The notes: generated by a model not told the origin, from the letters alone. A stretch of 64,000 nt of DNA from Arthrobacter sp. H35-D1 (GCF_030063185.1 NZ_JASISP010000004.1:104852-168851), one strand, 5' to 3'; shown: positions 1 to 8,762, counted from the first letter of the stretch. Translations and numbers: made by a program.

Positions 1-1467
1 CATGACTTCGGCTGCCACGCCGCGCTTGGCGGCCTCCACAATCATCCGGCCCAGCCGCGGGTCTACGGGCAGTTGCGAGAGCTGGCGCCCGACGCCGGTG
101 ATGCCGCCTTGGGCGTTCACCGCGCTGAGCTCGCGCAGCAGTGTCACGCCGTCGGTGATGGCCCGGGAATCCGGTGGCTGGACGAACGGAAACTTCTGCA
201 CGTCCTTGGGCCCCTTGGCCACGCCCATGGCCGTCATTTGGAGGATGACGGCGGCCAGGTTGGTGCGCAGGATTTCCGGATCGGTGAATTCACTCCGGGC
301 GTTGAAGTCCTCCTCGGAGTACAGCCGGATGCAGATACCGTCGGAAACGCGACCGCAACGGCCCGAGCGCTGGTTGGCCGAAGCCTGTGAGATGCGTTCA
401 ATGGGCAGGCGCTGGACTTTTGTCCTGTGTGAATAGCGGGAGATCCGGGCCGTGCCCGGGTCGATCACGTACTTGATGCCCGGCACGGTCAGCGACGTTT
501 CGGCCACATTCGTGGCCAGCACGATCCGCGGACGGGATCCCGGCGTGAACACGGCATGCTGCTCGGCCAGGGACAGCCGGGCAAAAAGTGGCAGGATCTG
601 CACGTTGCGCAACCGCGGGTTTGTTTTAACACGGCCGTGCAGCGCGTCCGCGGCGTCCCGGATTTCACGCTCGCCGGAGAAGAAGATCAAGATATCTCCT
701 GGTGCTTCCCTGGACAATTCATCCACCGCGTCGCACACGGCATCCAGCGGGTCTCGGTCCTCCTCGCTGTTGCCGCCGTCTCTTTGCCTGTCGGAGGCCC
801 CACGGTCCGCGCCCGGGCCGCCGTCGTCCCGGTCTTCCTCTTCATCTCCGGATGCCGGGCCGGAGAGCGGGCGGTAGCGGATGTCCACAGGGAAGGTGCG
901 CCCGGAAACCTCGATGATGGGCGCCGGGCCCTTCGGGGAGGCGAAGTGGGTGGCAAAGCGCTCGGGGTCGATCGTGGCCGAGGTGATGATGACCTTCAAG
1001 TCCGGGCGTTGGGGCAGGATCTGCCGGAGGTAGCCCAGGATGAAGTCGATGTTCAGGGAGCGTTCGTGGGCCTCGTCGATGATGATGACGGAATATTTGC
1101 GCAGCAGGCGGTCGCGCTGGATTTCCGCCAGCAGGATGCCGTCGGTCATGAGCTTGATCTTGGTGGCCGGGCCCACGTGGCCGGTGAAGCGGACCTGGAA
1201 GCCCACCTCTTGGCCGATTTCCACGCCGAGTTCGCTGGCGATGCGTTCTGCCACGGTGCGCGCGGCCAGGCGGCGCGGCTGCGTGTGGCCGATCAGGCCC
1301 TTTTCGGCCAGGCCCAGTTCCACACACATTTTGGGGATCTGCGTGGTTTTTCCGGAACCGGTTTCGCCGGCGATGATGGTGACCTGGTTGGCGGCGATGG
1401 CGGCCATGAGGTCCTCGCGGCGCTCCGAGACGGGCAGCGCGGGCGGGTAGCTGATAGTCAAAGTCAT
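1..1467 (-). CDS. hrpA: ATP-dependent RNA helicase HrpA (5' part only)
   Basis: DEAH-box SF2 helicase acting on RNA; the N-terminal 489 codons are present and the gene continues beyond base 1. Visible motifs are Walker A GETGSGKTTQ about 30 residues from the start, the GHTQPRRLAARTVAERIA motif typical of HrpA, DEAH in VIIIDEAHERS, SATI, and the motif VI stretch RSGRCGR. An acidic Asp/Glu/Gly-rich linker (around bases 790-870) lies between the two RecA-like domains. HrpA proteins are usually about 1300 residues, so roughly the C-terminal two thirds is missing because of the window edge, not a mutation. The ATG at 1467 is preceded by GGAAGG at 7 nt spacing. Its cellular role in actinobacteria is not defined by the sequence. 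Confidence 0.93.
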   Translation of the reverse strand, partial: MTLTISYPPALPVSERREDLMAAIAANQVTIIAGETGSGKTTQIPKMCVELGLAEKGLIGHTQPRRLAARTVAERIASELGVEIGQEVGFQVRFTGHVGPATKIKLMTDGILLAEIQRDRLLRKYSVIIIDEAHERSLNIDFILGYLRQILPQRPDLKVIITSATIDPERFATHFASPKGPAPIIEVSGRTFPVDIRYRPLSGPASGDEEEDRDDGGPGADRGASDRQRDGGNSEEDRDPLDAVCDAVDELSREAPGDILIFFSGEREIRDAADALHGRVKTNPRLRNVQILPLFARLSLAEQHAVFTPGSRPRIVLATNVAETSLTVPGIKYVIDPGTARISRYSHRTKVQRLPIERISQASANQRSGRCGRVSDGICIRLYSEEDFNARSEFTDPEILRTNLAAVILQMTAMGVAKGPKDVQKFPFVQPPDSRAITDGVTLLRELSAVNAQGGITGVGRQLSQLPVDPRLGRMIVEAAKRGVAAEVM

Positions 1468-1532
1468 GGTGCCTTCCAGTTTATGCGCTTTCGGGAGCGC
1501 CGGTGCCCGCACTTTCCCCGCACATGCGTGGG

Positions 1533-1576
1533 TTGGCTGCTTGTGGGGAGGTTCCTGGCCCCCCACAAGCAGCCAA
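1533..1576 (-). terminator. Strong hairpin between the membrane protein gene and hrpA
   Basis: A perfect 16-bp inverted repeat (arms 1533-1548 and 1561-1576, 12-nt loop) sits just downstream of the minus-strand gene ending at 1602 and before hrpA. No T-tract follows on either strand, so it may be an I-shaped (U-less) terminator or an RNA-stabilising hairpin. Base pairing is seen directly; the terminator role is inferred. Confidence 0.6.
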
Positions 1577-1601
1577 GGTGCGTTTGTGCGCTCCGGGCCG
1601 A

Positions 1602-2561
1602 CTATGGAGCAGCAGCCGGTTCTGGCTTGCTCTGGCGCGCCGTGGTGCGAATGGTCAGCGCGTCCCTGGCTGCCATGACAAGAAGCACGACGCCGGCCAG
1701 CGCCAGTGCCGCTCCCACAGCGGCGATGGCGACGCCCCAACCCTGCACCGACTCGAAGGACTTGCCGGCGTTGGCCATGGCCTGCCCCGCGACGAGGGCA
1801 ATGCCGCCAAGGTATCCCAGCAAGGCTCCTGTGGTGATCCTGAGCAGCGCCCGGATGGAAATTTCACGCCAGCGCCTGTCAAGTGCTGCCATCCGCGGGT
1901 CGGGCAGGGACGGGCTCCGGGAAACACGGACCAGGGCCAGGAGCGCCGAGCCTGCCATCAGCACGGCCACCACCAGCAGAGGCAGTCCGTAGAACCAGCC
2001 GGGGTACGGGCTGGCAGCGGCCGATACATCTGCGTTCTCCAGCCGCAACATGCGGTAGCGGCCGAGTTCGTCAGGGGACGACGTCAGGCCTGCCGCCACT
2101 ATGAAGGCGATGTAGACCAGCAAAACGACGGCGGGCAGCGCAAGTGCCCAACGTGAAGCAAACGCCCACGGGTTGCGCGGAAGCCCTGCGCCACTTCCGC
2201 CGGTGCCGAACGGTTGTTTGGCGACTTGCTGTTTGGCGACGGGGAGAGTCGAGTAAAGCAGCAATCCACCGCTGGCAGACAATCCCGCCGTGAGGGCAAG
2301 CGGCAGTCCCACCTGTCCCGTCAGGCCAATCGATGCCCGGAACAAGGCAAGGAACATCACAACGGCAAACACCAGTGAGCCAACAGCACGAACTTGGGCT
2401 GCGAGCATGGCTCTGTCCTCGGCCTGCCTGGATGCCACAGCGGATGCCGTCCCGGTTCCCAGGGCGCGCCGTGGCTTCCTGCGGGAAATCCAGGAGGCGA
2501 CGGCGGAGACGGCCATGGCAGCCGCGAGCAAAACAAGGGCCAGGGCAATCATGCGTGTCAT
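1602..2561 (-). CDS. Multi-pass membrane protein of unknown function
   Basis: 319-residue protein that I do not recognise. It has about seven hydrophobic segments: one at the extreme N-terminus (MIALALVLLAAAMAVSAVA), a pair around residues 60-110, one around 140-165, one around 195-215 and two near the C-terminus. No catalytic motif is visible. The start is set at the ATG at 2561 because AAAGG lies 8 nt upstream; a longer in-frame start at 2630 lacks such a site. A short Arg-rich cytoplasmic stretch follows the first segment. It is followed on the same strand by a strong hairpin, then hrpA, suggesting its own transcription unit. Confidence 0.7.
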   Translation of the reverse strand: MTRMIALALVLLAAAMAVSAVASWISRRKPRRALGTGTASAVASRQAEDRAMLAAQVRAVGSLVFAVVMFLALFRASIGLTGQVGLPLALTAGLSASGGLLLYSTLPVAKQQVAKQPFGTGGSGAGLPRNPWAFASRWALALPAVVLLVYIAFIVAAGLTSSPDELGRYRMLRLENADVSAAASPYPGWFYGLPLLVVAVLMAGSALLALVRVSRSPSLPDPRMAALDRRWREISIRALLRITTGALLGYLGGIALVAGQAMANAGKSFESVQGWGVAIAAVGAALALAGVVLLVMAARDALTIRTTARQSKPEPAAAP

Positions 2562-2692
2562 GGAAAAGCCTTTCGGGTACTGCACAAGTGATACAGGCCC
2601 AGTCGCTCGCGGGTCAATTCGTTGACGCATGCCGGTCAGGTGGCTGGCATGGTTTGCGGCCTGGGAGATTTAGGGACTGAAAGAATGGTTGC

Positions 2693-3184
2693 ATGACACT
2701 GGGAAAATTTGTGCTTGCAGACCGGAATTTTGAGCTTCGGAGAGCAGCGGAATCGGATGTTGGTCCCATTGTTGAGCTCCTTGCCCGCGACCAACTGCGG
2801 GCAGTAGTTGAATCCAATGCGCCTGAAGATCGTGCTCCCTATGTCGAGGCGTTTCGTGTGATTGACAACGATCCAGCGCATTTGCTGTGTGTCGTGGACG
2901 ACGCTGCCGGTTGCGTGGTCGGGACCATGCAACTGACGTTTCTTCCGGGACTGGCGCGTGCCGGTGCGACACGACTGCAGATCGAGGCGGTCAGGGTGGA
3001 TGAAAGGCTGCGCGGGAGTGGGCTTGGCTCGGCCATGATTTCCTGGGCCGTCGAGGAAGGTCGGCGGCGTGGTGCCGGGCTCGTGCAACTCACGAGCGAC
3101 AAATCCCGAATTGACGCCCACAGATTTTACGAACGGCTTGGATTTACCCTTTCCCATGCCGGGTTCAAGCTTCAGCTGCCGTGA
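2693..3184 (+). CDS. GNAT-family N-acetyltransferase
   Basis: 163-residue acetyltransferase of the GNAT fold that would transfer an acetyl group from acetyl-CoA to an amine; substrate unknown. The acetyl-CoA pyrophosphate-binding loop is visible as RLRGSGLG (residues 105-112), followed by the helix SAMISWAVEEGRRRGA and the C-terminal HRFYERLGF strand/helix found in most members. Length is normal for a single-domain GNAT. The ATG at 2693 has an AAGAAT hexamer six nucleotides upstream, which could be a -10 element giving a leaderless mRNA. It is monocistronic, divergent from the membrane protein gene. Confidence 0.85.
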   Translation: MTLGKFVLADRNFELRRAAESDVGPIVELLARDQLRAVVESNAPEDRAPYVEAFRVIDNDPAHLLCVVDDAAGCVVGTMQLTFLPGLARAGATRLQIEAVRVDERLRGSGLGSAMISWAVEEGRRRGAGLVQLTSDKSRIDAHRFYERLGFTLSHAGFKLQLP

Positions 3185-3366
3185 AGCAGGGATGGTGTGG
3201 ATACGAAAATAATTATCCACATTATTGGCTGCAGGGCCTGATTCCGGGCTTAAATGTCAGGGGTGCTTCATAGAATAGGAGTAGCAAAGGACCTTGGGAA
3301 GACCGTACAAAGATTCTCATTTGGGTCCGTTCCTACTCTCGCTGAACGTATAGGCAGGTGAGCGGC

Positions 3367-5244
3367 ATGGCGGCACAAAAGTGGTTCTTGACCAGCTCCG
3401 CAGATGCGCTCGGGGACAGTGCCTTCGGCGGGATCGGCGGGATTGGCGGGAACAGCGGGCTCGGGGACTGCGGCAGTGGTTCCGTGGCTGCGGTTCCCTG
3501 TGAATCCCTGCTGCGTCTGGGTGCCGACGCACTGAAACAGTGCAATAACTATTTCAACCCGGTGGTCTTGGCGCAGCTTGACGCGGCGTTGGCGTGCGAA
3601 CTTGCCCACCAAGCGCGGAACCGCGCGGTGCAATCTGCCGGTGCAGTGGAGCGGGCCATGCGTGAGGGGCACAGCGCAGCAGGATTGGTGCAGTTCGTGC
3701 GGAAATCTTCGGCGGACAAATCGGCCGCCACCAAGGCATGTGCACAGGCAGCCCTTGCCACGGACGTCGTCACGTCCTTGGGCGGAACAGCCACGGAACA
3801 GGGATTCGACCCCTCCCTGGTGGAGCAAGTCCCGGGTGCTGAACTGATCGATCTGATCGACTGCCTGGAGCAGGCGAAAAACGCGATGTCGGCCGTGCAG
3901 GCGCAAGCGCAAACAATCTTTGTTGCCCAGCAGCGGCTTGCTCAGGCGAAAGCTGGGGTTCCCAAGGAAAAACTGGGCAGAGGTGTGGCTGCGCAAGTGG
4001 CCCTGGCCCGGCACGAGTCCCCGCATCGTGGACGGCAGCTGTGCGAACTGGCTGAAGTCCTGGTGCGGGAGATGCCCTGCAGCATGCAGGCCTTCGTGAC
4101 GGGAAAGATCAGCGAGTACAGGGCATCACAGGTGGCCAAGGAAACCGTGTTTCTGTCCTTGGCCCACCGTGCCCATGTCGACGAGCTCGTTTGTGGCGAC
4201 CCGGACGCTGCAGCACTCATGGGAAACCGCGAATTGGCTGCCGCGAGCAGGAAGGCCGCCTATGCCCTTGACCCCGAAGCCTTCGTCAAGCGCAATGAAA
4301 AGGCTGTTGGGGAGCGCTATGTCTCCCTTCGCCCGGCCGCCGACGGAATGACATTTTTGACGGCATTGATCCCGTTGAAACATGGGGTGCGGATCCTGAC
4401 CACCCTGACCCGGGTTGCGGACATCGTCAGGGCCTCGGGTGACCAGCGCGGGAAGGGCCAGATCATGGCCGATGCCCTCATGCACCGGCTCATTCAGCAC
4501 ACCCCCTGCGACAAGGGGGCAGGAACTCTCAGCGACCACCGCGGTATGCCGGTACCTGCCGGGGGATCACCGAGTTCAGAATATTCGGAAGCCGTGCGCG
4601 ATCAGCGTCGCCACTCTGATCAGGACGGGCATCCGGGGGCCGCGCTGGAGCCATGGTGCACCACTGTGAACGAGCCGGACATCGCCCTTGAGCTTGTCAT
4701 GACCGACCGTTCGCTGTTCGGCAATGAAAACGAGCCTGCGGTCCTTGTGGGGCACGAAGCAATCCCCGCACCGCTCGCCCGCGAGTTGATACTTGGCAAT
4801 GGCGAAGGCCGCGTCGAACATGATGGCGATGAAATCGGAAACAGCTGTGGACCACGGGTGTGGTTGAAACGGCTTTTCACCCATCCGGAAAGCAACATGC
4901 TTTTAGCCATGGACTCACGGGCAAGACTCTTCCCGGACGGCATGAAGGAATTTCTCCGGGTGCGGGACCAACGATGCCAAACTCCGTATTGCGACGCACC
5001 CATCAGGGAGTACGACCACATCAAGGCGTATGCGGCGGGCGGTCCCACCACAACCAGCAACGGCCAAGGGCTGTGCACTGCCTGCAACCAGGCAAAGGAA
5101 GCCCCCGGCTGGTCCTCGCAACGGGACGGCCGGCCAAGCACTGAAATCAGCACACCAACAGGCCATCGATACATCTCCACCGCCCCGCCCCTGCCGGGAC
5201 CGTCCGGCCACAAACCAAGTCGCAGGACAAACAGGCGGTGCTGA
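3367..5244 (+). CDS. HNH endonuclease domain protein with DUF222
   Basis: 625-residue member of the DUF222/13E12-repeat group that occurs in many copies in Arthrobacter and mycobacterial genomes. The N-terminal two thirds is the helical DUF222 region. The C-terminus carries an HNH nuclease: CQTPYCDAPIREYDHI, then GGPTTTSNGQGLC and CNQAKE, with paired Cys residues that would hold a zinc. The ATG at 3367 is chosen because AGGCAGG lies upstream at good spacing; a GTG nine bases earlier overlaps that site. A Gly-rich stretch follows the N-terminus. The family may be selfish or DNA-maintenance nucleases; the function is unproven. Confidence 0.85.
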   Translation: MAAQKWFLTSSADALGDSAFGGIGGIGGNSGLGDCGSGSVAAVPCESLLRLGADALKQCNNYFNPVVLAQLDAALACELAHQARNRAVQSAGAVERAMREGHSAAGLVQFVRKSSADKSAATKACAQAALATDVVTSLGGTATEQGFDPSLVEQVPGAELIDLIDCLEQAKNAMSAVQAQAQTIFVAQQRLAQAKAGVPKEKLGRGVAAQVALARHESPHRGRQLCELAEVLVREMPCSMQAFVTGKISEYRASQVAKETVFLSLAHRAHVDELVCGDPDAAALMGNRELAAASRKAAYALDPEAFVKRNEKAVGERYVSLRPAADGMTFLTALIPLKHGVRILTTLTRVADIVRASGDQRGKGQIMADALMHRLIQHTPCDKGAGTLSDHRGMPVPAGGSPSSEYSEAVRDQRRHSDQDGHPGAALEPWCTTVNEPDIALELVMTDRSLFGNENEPAVLVGHEAIPAPLARELILGNGEGRVEHDGDEIGNSCGPRVWLKRLFTHPESNMLLAMDSRARLFPDGMKEFLRVRDQRCQTPYCDAPIREYDHIKAYAAGGPTTTSNGQGLCTACNQAKEAPGWSSQRDGRPSTEISTPTGHRYISTAPPLPGPSGHKPSRRTNRRC

Positions 5245-5277
5245 GGAGTGCATCAACCCACGGGCGGGGTGGGGTTG

Positions 5278-5922
5278 CTACGCCAGACGAACAGCCCGCA
5301 CGACCTCGTCATGGACGGTGATGGTCTCGCCATTGCGTCCCTTGTCCAGCCTGGGCCGTGATTCGGCCACCTCAACATTCCAACGGTCGGGCTCCAGCGC
5401 AGCGCTTGCCTCGACGGCCGTGAAGAAAAGCTCGGAACCCTTGGGCCGGCGTGCGCCTGCGAGGACATCGGATTCCGAATGGCCCACAATCAGCAGGGTT
5501 CCACCGGTCGCGACAGCTGCTGCAAGGAGGGCGTACACGCGCTCGCGGTCATTCGGCGGCAGGTGCATGAACTGGAGGCTGACCAGGCTAAAGGAGCAGG
5601 CCGGGGGAATCCACTGCAGCAGGTCGCGGTGCTCCCACGTGATGGAACCGCATAGTGACAGCTCCGCCGCATGGTCCCGGGCCCGCTGCAATGCAACTCG
5701 CGAAATGTCAACACCTGTCACATGCCAGCCCCGGCCAGCCAACCACACGGAGTCGGCACCTTCCCCGCAGCCAACGTCAAGGGCCGTCTTTCGCTCGGCT
5801 GTCGACAACGCGCCCAGCTCCGCCGTCTCGGTCACCAGTTGCGGATTGGGGTTCCCGCTCCACACCGAGCCCTTGCCAGCGTACCGTTCGTCCCAAAAGC
5901 CTTCATCAAAAACCCTTGTCAT
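5278..5922 (-). CDS. Class I SAM-dependent methyltransferase
   Basis: 214-residue Rossmann-fold methyltransferase. Motif I, the SAM-binding loop, is LDVGCGEGAD (residues 48-57), followed by the acidic strand-2 end in VTGVDIS and the motif IV region around HRDLLQW. The N-terminus (FWDERYAGKGSVWSGNPN) matches small methyltransferases of the TehB/thiopurine type, so a small-molecule substrate is more likely than nucleic acid. The gene lies 9 nt after the AhpD-like gene, so they may be cotranscribed, but TAGCCT six nucleotides before its ATG could also drive a leaderless transcript. Confidence 0.85.
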   Translation of the reverse strand: MTRVFDEGFWDERYAGKGSVWSGNPNPQLVTETAELGALSTAERKTALDVGCGEGADSVWLAGRGWHVTGVDISRVALQRARDHAAELSLCGSITWEHRDLLQWIPPACSFSLVSLQFMHLPPNDRERVYALLAAAVATGGTLLIVGHSESDVLAGARRPKGSELFFTAVEASAALEPDRWNVEVAESRPRLDKGRNGETITVHDEVVRAVRLA

Positions 5923-5928
5923 GTGTAC

Positions 5929-5934
5929 AGGCTA
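5929..5934 (-). promoter_or_regulatory. Candidate -10 for a leaderless methyltransferase mRNA
   Basis: Minus-strand TAGCCT (TANNNT type) ends six nucleotides before the ATG at 5922; its TAG is also the stop codon of the upstream gene. No good -35 is visible. Inferred from spacing only. Confidence 0.35.
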
Positions 5935-6387
5935 TACCGGCATGTTCGGCAGTTCCTGGTGCGTGGCAATGGCGAGCCGGTTCCACACGTTGATGGCGGA
6001 AATGGCCATCAACAACATGGGCATCTCGTTCTCGCGGAAATGAGTCTCGGCGGCGTCCCAGATCTCGTCCGGGACGCCGCCGGCACTGATCAGGGTGACG
6101 GCCTCGGTGAGGGCAATGGCAGCCTGTTCACGGTCTGAGAACAGGGCGGCGGCTTTACGCCAGCCAGCCAGTACGTCAAGCTTGCGCTGGTCCACGCCCG
6201 CGGCACGTGCTTCCTTGGCATGCATGTCCAGACAGTAGGCACAGGCGTTGATTTGGGAGGCACGGATCTTCACGAGTGCAAGCAAGTCCTCGCCGAGAGG
6301 TCCGCTGTGGATGTACTTTTCCATGTCGTACATGGACTGGACGGCTTGGGGATCGACGTGTTGGATATTCAGGCGCTCGGTGCTCAT
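5932..6387 (-). CDS. AhpD-like/carboxymuconolactone decarboxylase family protein
   Basis: 151-residue protein of the CMD/AhpD fold. The alkylhydroperoxidase-type redox motif is intact: CAYCLDMHAKEA, with Cys49, Cys52 and His56, the arrangement used by AhpD-like peroxidase partners. The later helix EMPMLLMAISAINVWNRLAIA is typical of the YciW/AhpD core subgroup. The start ATG at 6387 has AGAGGGA upstream; a longer in-frame reading to 6519 has no ribosome site and low-quality sequence. Likely function is antioxidant thiol peroxidase activity, inferred from the motif. It precedes the methyltransferase gene. Confidence 0.87.
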   Translation of the reverse strand: MSTERLNIQHVDPQAVQSMYDMEKYIHSGPLGEDLLALVKIRASQINACAYCLDMHAKEARAAGVDQRKLDVLAGWRKAAALFSDREQAAIALTEAVTLISAGGVPDEIWDAAETHFRENEMPMLLMAISAINVWNRLAIATHQELPNMPV

Positions 6388-6639
6388 TATGTCCCTCTTC
6401 CTTGGCAAAAAGGTTCCCATGGGGCTTGCTTCAGCTTCCCGCCCCGGGGACGATTGCGCAAGGAGACGGAACCATTGACGCTGGCAGCGAGACGGCTGTT
6501 TCAGCTCCCCACGCCTCATGATCGCCCGCCGTTTTGCCGTCTACCGGATCAAAGATATGCGCTGATCGGTGCCAAGTGGGCTGAGCGTCCCAGCCATGCA
6601 TTTCCCACAACTACCTGGAGCGAGGAGACACAGCATCCG

Positions 6640-6768
6640 ATGAAGGCCATCGTCGTTATGTTTGCCCCGCTCAACCGCCGGTTCCTGCCGCTATATGGCA
6701 ACGATTGGGTCTCCCAGGAACATAGGGATCAAGGCTGGGTGTGCCGGATCAGGTCCTGGTACCAGTAA
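6640..6768 (+). pseudogene. 5' stub of a sulfatase gene
   Basis: The plus-strand reading from the ATG at 6640, which has GAGGAG upstream, begins MKAIVVMFAPLNRRFLPLYG, matching the start of bacterial type-I sulfatases (normally MKAI-VMFDTLNR..LPPYG..W). Resemblance ends after about 27 residues, where the sequence runs into the 3' end of the oppositely oriented beta-glucosidase gene. The metal-binding Asp normally following MF is Ala here and no catalytic Cys/Ser motif exists. This is a truncated, decayed remnant. Identification rests on family memory, so it is moderately certain. Confidence 0.5.
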
Positions 6769-8099
6769 TAGGAGTCCTTGGGGGTGCGCTTTTGGGTTTC
6801 GTAGTCCACGTGCACCAGACCAAAGCGCTGGGAGAAGCCTGCGGCCCACTCGAAGTTGTCCATCAGGGACCAGTAGAAGTAGCCGCGAACGTCCACTCCG
6901 GCATCCATGGCGACCCTCAATGCATGGAGGTGGGCGTCCATGAAATCGATCCTGCGCTGGTCGGGCACCCTGCCGTCCACGTCGACTCCCGTGTTGATGG
7001 CGGCCCCGTTCTCCGTGATGTAAAGCGGGGGCAGTTTCTTCCCATAGCGTTCCTTGAAGCCCACGAGCAGCTCGGTGAAGGCCGCGGGAACCACCGGCCA
7101 GTCAAAGTCGGTGCGCGGGTACCCCTGAAGTTCCCGCAGCGAGAATGGCAGGGAGGCGTCGAGCTCGTGGCCGTCCATCAGGGCAGCTTCCCCCACGGTG
7201 GGAGCCCCGACGAGCATGGGGTTGTAGGAGTTGATGCCGTACCAGTCGATAGGCGTGGAAATAACGACCATGTCAGCTTCCGGAACCTCCGGCAGGAGGG
7301 AGGCAAGCTCTTGAGGGTAGGCCCCTGTCAAGATTGGGTCGGCAAAGATCCAATTGGCAATGTTGTCGTACAGACCAGCCGCCTGCACGTCTTCTTCACT
7401 GGTGCTCGCCGACCACGTCACGGCATGGTTGTTGGCAATTCCAATGTTGGATGCCCCGGCAGCGCGCAATGCCTGGACACCAAGGCCGTGGGCCAGCAGC
7501 AGATGGTGGGCGGCAGGGAGCGCACCAAAGCCGAGTTCAAGGCCTGGCGCATGGATGCCTGCCCCGTAGCCCAGCATTGTCAGGACCACGGGCTCGTTGA
7601 CGGTGATCCAGCGCGGAATCCGATCGGCAAAGTGTTCGCCAACAATCTGCGCATACTCGCCAAAGCGCTCGGCCGTGTCCCGGTTGAGCCAGCCGCCGGC
7701 CTGTTCCAATTCCAGCGGGGTGTCCCAGTGGAAAAGCGTGGGACTGGGGGCGATGCCGGCGTCGAGCAGGCCGTCAACGAGCTTGTCATAAAAGCCCAGG
7801 CCGGCCGGGTTCACCGGGCCCGTACCACCGGGCTGGATGCGGGACCAGGAGAAACTGAAACGGTAGGCGTCAACACCCAGCTCAGCCATGAGCCGGATGT
7901 CTTCCGGATAGCGGTGGTAGTGGTCGCAAGCGACATCGCCGGTGTCCCCGCCCAGGACTCGTCCGGGTTCGGCCACAAAGGCGTCCCAGCTGGAGGGCCC
8001 CCGGCCGTCCTCCTTGACTGCTCCTTCGATCTGGTAGGAGGCGGTGGAAACTCCCCAAACAAAGTCGGACGGGAAACGAGGGAGGGCTGGCTTTTCCAT
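6729..8099 (-). CDS. GH1 beta-glucosidase
   Basis: 456-residue glycoside hydrolase family 1 enzyme, full length for the family, that would hydrolyse terminal beta-D-glucosides such as cellobiose by a retaining mechanism. The N-terminal signature FVWGVSTASYQIEGA is present, the acid/base Glu is E169 in TVNEP, and the nucleophile Glu is E363 in YITENG. No signal peptide, so it is cytoplasmic and would act on imported sugars. GAAAGG upstream of the ATG at 8099 supports the start. No sugar transporter or LacI regulator is adjacent. The 340 bases upstream contain no clear gene. Confidence 0.95.
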   Translation of the reverse strand: MEKPALPRFPSDFVWGVSTASYQIEGAVKEDGRGPSSWDAFVAEPGRVLGGDTGDVACDHYHRYPEDIRLMAELGVDAYRFSFSWSRIQPGGTGPVNPAGLGFYDKLVDGLLDAGIAPSPTLFHWDTPLELEQAGGWLNRDTAERFGEYAQIVGEHFADRIPRWITVNEPVVLTMLGYGAGIHAPGLELGFGALPAAHHLLLAHGLGVQALRAAGASNIGIANNHAVTWSASTSEEDVQAAGLYDNIANWIFADPILTGAYPQELASLLPEVPEADMVVISTPIDWYGINSYNPMLVGAPTVGEAALMDGHELDASLPFSLRELQGYPRTDFDWPVVPAAFTELLVGFKERYGKKLPPLYITENGAAINTGVDVDGRVPDQRRIDFMDAHLHALRVAMDAGVDVRGYFYWSLMDNFEWAAGFSQRFGLVHVDYETQKRTPKDSYYWYQDLIRHTQP

Positions 8100-8156
8100 G
8101 AAGACCTTTCATCGGCGGCCTGTCGGCAGCTTGTTGACGGCTTGGCCCCGAGTTTC

Positions 8157-8294
8157 ATGGATGTGATGGAGGAAGTCAAGGAAGACGAGCTTCGAAACGA
8201 CCCGTATCCCGAGGATGCCATCCAGTTCAGGATTCCCGTCCTGCACGCCAGCTGGATGCAGGCAGTTGAACGCACCACGGTGGGCCTGGCCTGA
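8157..8294 (+). other. Possible small coding remnant upstream of the glucosidase
   Basis: A 45-codon plus-strand reading from the ATG at 8157 encodes an acidic peptide beginning MDVMEEVKEDELRNDPYPED and ending in TVGLA. Its composition looks protein-like rather than random, and it sits in a 340-base stretch (8100-8438) that otherwise holds no gene. I do not recognise it. There is no convincing ribosome site. It could be a gene remnant like the sulfatase stub on the other side of the glucosidase gene, or chance. Confidence 0.25.
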
Positions 8295-8438
8295 CCGCCT
8301 GGGAACACCGACACCCGGCCGCGATGGGAACTGCTCCCCATCGAACAACCGTGCCTGTCGTGCCTAGGATGGAGGCAGGCAGTTGTCGATGCCCGCCCAC
8401 CGCGCACGGAAAAACTATGATCAAAGAAAGCAGCCACC

Positions 8439-8762
8439 ATGCATGCACCCGCAACCAAAACGATGACCCTGCAACAACCAGTTGAACAGGTCTTTGCCGC
8501 CGTTGTGAAGACTGTTGAGGCTGGAAAGTATGTGCCGGGTGAGGTGGATGCAGGCAACTTCAGGATCGCCTTCGCCAGCGGCAAGACCGCCCTGTCCTGG
8601 GGCAATGAGTATATTGCCACGGTGAGCGCGGCATCCGGAGGCACCTTGCTTGAGCTGGAGTGCGGCGGCATTGACGGCGCACCCAAGGCCCTTATGGACA
8701 AATGGAAAAACGGCAAGCAGGCCGAGAAGGCACTGGCGGCCATTGCATCGAACCTGTCATAG
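8439..8762 (+). CDS. Small conserved-looking protein of unknown function
   Basis: 107-residue soluble protein with no signal peptide or membrane segment. The first two thirds alternates in a beta-rich way (FRIAFASGKTALSWGNEYIA, then GGTLLELECGG) and the C-terminus is an amphipathic Lys-rich helix. The layout resembles small proteins with one curled sheet and a helix, but I cannot assign a family. AAAGAAAG lies upstream of the ATG at 8439. It is followed by a hairpin shared with the convergent tRNA gene, so it is probably monocistronic. Confidence 0.6.
   Translation: MHAPATKTMTLQQPVEQVFAAVVKTVEAGKYVPGEVDAGNFRIAFASGKTALSWGNEYIATVSAASGGTLLELECGGIDGAPKALMDKWKNGKQAEKALAAIASNLS

Noticed and set aside
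556-1992. 478-codon plus-strand reading frame opposite hrpA
   Set aside because: Opposite-strand frame created by high GC; hrpA motifs on the other strand are unambiguous.
3185-3366. Regulatory RNA or gene between the GNAT and HNH genes
   Set aside because: No conserved structure or open frame of note; only AT-richer sequence.
6741-8294. 517-codon plus-strand frame opposite the beta-glucosidase gene
   Set aside because: Antisense of a clear GH1 enzyme; only its last 45 codons lie outside and are listed separately with low confidence.
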